NCBI GenBank assembly: GCA_017524385.1
Contig: JAFWSS010000057.1
Span: forward strand, 1 to 32,960
DNA: 32,960 bases
From: Prevotella sp.
GTDB taxonomy: Bacteria > Bacteroidota > Bacteroidia > Bacteroidales > Bacteroidaceae
Direction: 5' to 3'
In this document: piece by piece, positions 31,554 to 32,960 of the stretch
How positions within the stretch are numbered: position 1 is the stretch's first letter
Layout of the letters: each line of letters begins with the position of its first letter
The notes under the pieces: model-generated
Seen by the model: the letters and a program-made list of their open reading frames with translations, nothing else
Told to the model about the DNA's origin: nothing
Database searches by the model: none
Translations under genes and position numbers: made by a program

Positions 31554-32960
31554 ATGAGAGAAACCCGTCATCATCATTATTCAGGCTTGACCGATGCCCA
31601 GGTGCTCGAAAGCCGCGCGGAACATGGGGTTAATGTGTTGACTCCTCCCGAAGAGGAGTCAATATGGCAGAAGATAAAGGACTGCATGCACTTTTGGTTG
31701 CTCAAGGTCGATTTTGCCATTTTCATCATTGCCGCTATTGTTGCGTTTGTATTCCCTTTGCTGGGTGTCTATAGCCATCCCGGACTTTGGGTCGGTCCTG
31801 TTCTGTCGTTTGTGCTGTTTGTCTTGACCTATCTCGTTGCCTACCTCGGGGGTGAATGGGACGAGGAAGAGAAGACGTTCCACATCGACTCGCTTTTTGC
31901 CATTCTCCTCTTCGCCCTTCTGCTCTCCGGTTCCATAGCGTTCCACGACGGCGTCTATGGCGGTGTGGAAGGGTGGGGCCCCTATCTGGAACTGATAGGC
32001 ATTGCCGCCGCCGTGCTCCTGGCAACGACGGTGACGCATATCCTGGAGGCCCAGAACGAGAAGACTTTCAAGAGTTTGAATGAGGTCAACGACGACACCC
32101 TTGTCAAGGTGATCAGGAACAATAATGTCTGCCAGGTCCCACGAAAGGACATCGTCGTCGGAGACATCGTGATTTTGGAGGCAGGCGAGGAGGTGCCAGC
32201 GGATGCGGAGTTGCTTGAAAGTATGAACCTCACCCTTGACGAGTCTTCCCTGACAGGCGAGCCATTGTGTTCCAAGACAACCAATCCTGACGAGTTTGTA
32301 AAGGATGCGACATATCCCTCCAACCATATTATGAAGGGATGCAATGTCATGGAGGGCGATTGCATAGCCAGGGTCTTTGCCGTTGGCGATGCCACCGCCT
32401 GCGGCAAGGTGTTTGAGTCTGCACAGGTGCAGGACGGCGATGCTACGCCTTTGAGTGAGAAGTTGGATCAACTAGCCGGTTTGATAACCAAGGTCAGTTA
32501 CGCCTTGGCTATCCTTATCGTTCTTGGCAGGCTTGTCAGGCATGCGTTGATGCTTCCCTCTCCCAACCATGGCGCTTTGGCGGGTTATCTCCTCGGTTCG
32601 CTTGCCTTGTCGGTATTGGTGTATTACGGTCTGAACAAGAAAAAGAATGACGAGAACAAGGAAAGCGTCGAACTGTGGCAGGTGTTTGCTTTCATGGTGC
32701 TGCCCATCCTGGGCGTCTTCCTATATTTTGCTTTCGGCACCACAGAGGATACCGACTGGTCGGTGCTTGTCCAGCATGCGTTGGACTCCATTATGATAGC
32801 GGTGACGCTGATTGTTGTCGCTATTCCAGAAGGCCTGCCCATGGCGGTGACGCTGAGCCTCGCTTTCAGCATGAAGCGACTGATGAGGCAGAACACGCTC
32901 CCTCGCACCATGCACTCGTGCGAGACGATGGGAGCCGTCTCTGTCATCTGTTCCGACAAG
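31554..32960 (+). CDS. Calcium-translocating P-type ATPase (partial, runs off the window)
   Basis: The first 469 codons of a P2-type cation ATPase, most like plasma-membrane Ca-ATPases, which export Ca from the cytoplasm. Visible are the cation-ATPase N-terminal region, three to four hydrophobic segments (about 55-150), the actuator-domain motif LDESSLTGEP, and the transmembrane ion-site motif VAIPEGLPMAVTLSL. The window ends at CSDK, exactly at the phosphorylated Asp of the DKTGT motif. The reading frame is intact to the last base. Other P2 substrates cannot be ruled out without the rest. Confidence 0.9.
   Translation, partial: MRETRHHHYSGLTDAQVLESRAEHGVNVLTPPEEESIWQKIKDCMHFWLLKVDFAIFIIAAIVAFVFPLLGVYSHPGLWVGPVLSFVLFVLTYLVAYLGGEWDEEEKTFHIDSLFAILLFALLLSGSIAFHDGVYGGVEGWGPYLELIGIAAAVLLATTVTHILEAQNEKTFKSLNEVNDDTLVKVIRNNNVCQVPRKDIVVGDIVILEAGEEVPADAELLESMNLTLDESSLTGEPLCSKTTNPDEFVKDATYPSNHIMKGCNVMEGDCIARVFAVGDATACGKVFESAQVQDGDATPLSEKLDQLAGLITKVSYALAILIVLGRLVRHALMLPSPNHGALAGYLLGSLALSVLVYYGLNKKKNDENKESVELWQVFAFMVLPILGVFLYFAFGTTEDTDWSVLVQHALDSIMIAVTLIVVAIPEGLPMAVTLSLAFSMKRLMRQNTLPRTMHSCETMGAVSVICSDK

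Overview
The window looks like chromosomal DNA from a Bacteroidales bacterium, most likely Prevotella or a close relative. This rests on Bacteroidetes-type promoters (TTTG, about 19-20 bp, TAnnTTTG) before several genes, a C-terminal tail resembling a type IX secretion sorting domain, an AAA-ATPase-like/PD-(D/E)XK protein of a type common in that group, and the protein set (butyrate kinase, CotH, S9B peptidase). No tRNA, rRNA, CRISPR array or complete insertion sequence was seen. The genus is inferred, not proven.

Region 1 (about 1-4780) is the unusual part. It holds three related Asp-rich proteins that share the N-terminal peptide MSKNEET and a related acidic C-terminus (397-1563, 3061-4233, 4279-4713). 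Two have one glycine-zipper membrane segment, a conserved GPGGVF core and DxDxDG-like repeats. Between them lie an exported caspase-like protease (1599-2312) and a stand-alone LytTR DNA-binding protein (2548-2907). A conserved upstream element with half-sites 21 bp apart precedes both membrane-protein genes at nearly the same distance from their starts. This fits the two-helical-turn spacing LytTR proteins use. A strong terminator (4748-4777) closes the block.

Region 2 (about 4780-10180) starts with a MITE-like inverted repeat and a good promoter. It carries two tandem paralogous cytoplasmic Ser/Thr kinases, each with an N-terminal kinase domain, a run of Sel1 repeats and a C-terminal FHA domain. 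A small exported helical-repeat protein follows on the opposite strand. I infer that regions 1 and 2 may form one phospho-, protease- and perhaps Ca-linked envelope signalling system; nothing here proves it.

Region 3 (about 10297-18713, all minus strand) is mostly metabolic and proteolytic: an M18 aminopeptidase, a small exported Lys-rich protein, an Fe-S aldo/keto reductase, an exported carboxylesterase, an S9B dipeptidyl-peptidase-like gene broken by a frameshift, and an AAA-ATPase-like/PD-(D/E)XK protein. A gene-poor stretch follows to 19609.

Region 4 (19610-23341, plus) is a likely operon of a secreted CotH-family protein with a ricin-like lectin domain and a T9SS-like tail, an exported nitroreductase-like protein, and D-lactate dehydrogenase. 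Converging on it is a five-gene minus-strand operon (27214-23348): MATE transporter, cytidylate-kinase-like protein, YfcE-type phosphodiesterase, FdtA-type sugar ketoisomerase and GNAT/FemAB-like acyltransferase. Four of the genes overlap or nearly touch. The plus-strand end carries an exported subtilisin-like protease, exonuclease VII large subunit, butyrate kinase with a near-perfect promoter, and a Ca-transporting P-type ATPase cut by the window edge just before its DKTGT motif.

Short tandem repeats with 7-, 9-, 11- and 64-bp units recur in gaps near gene starts throughout the window.
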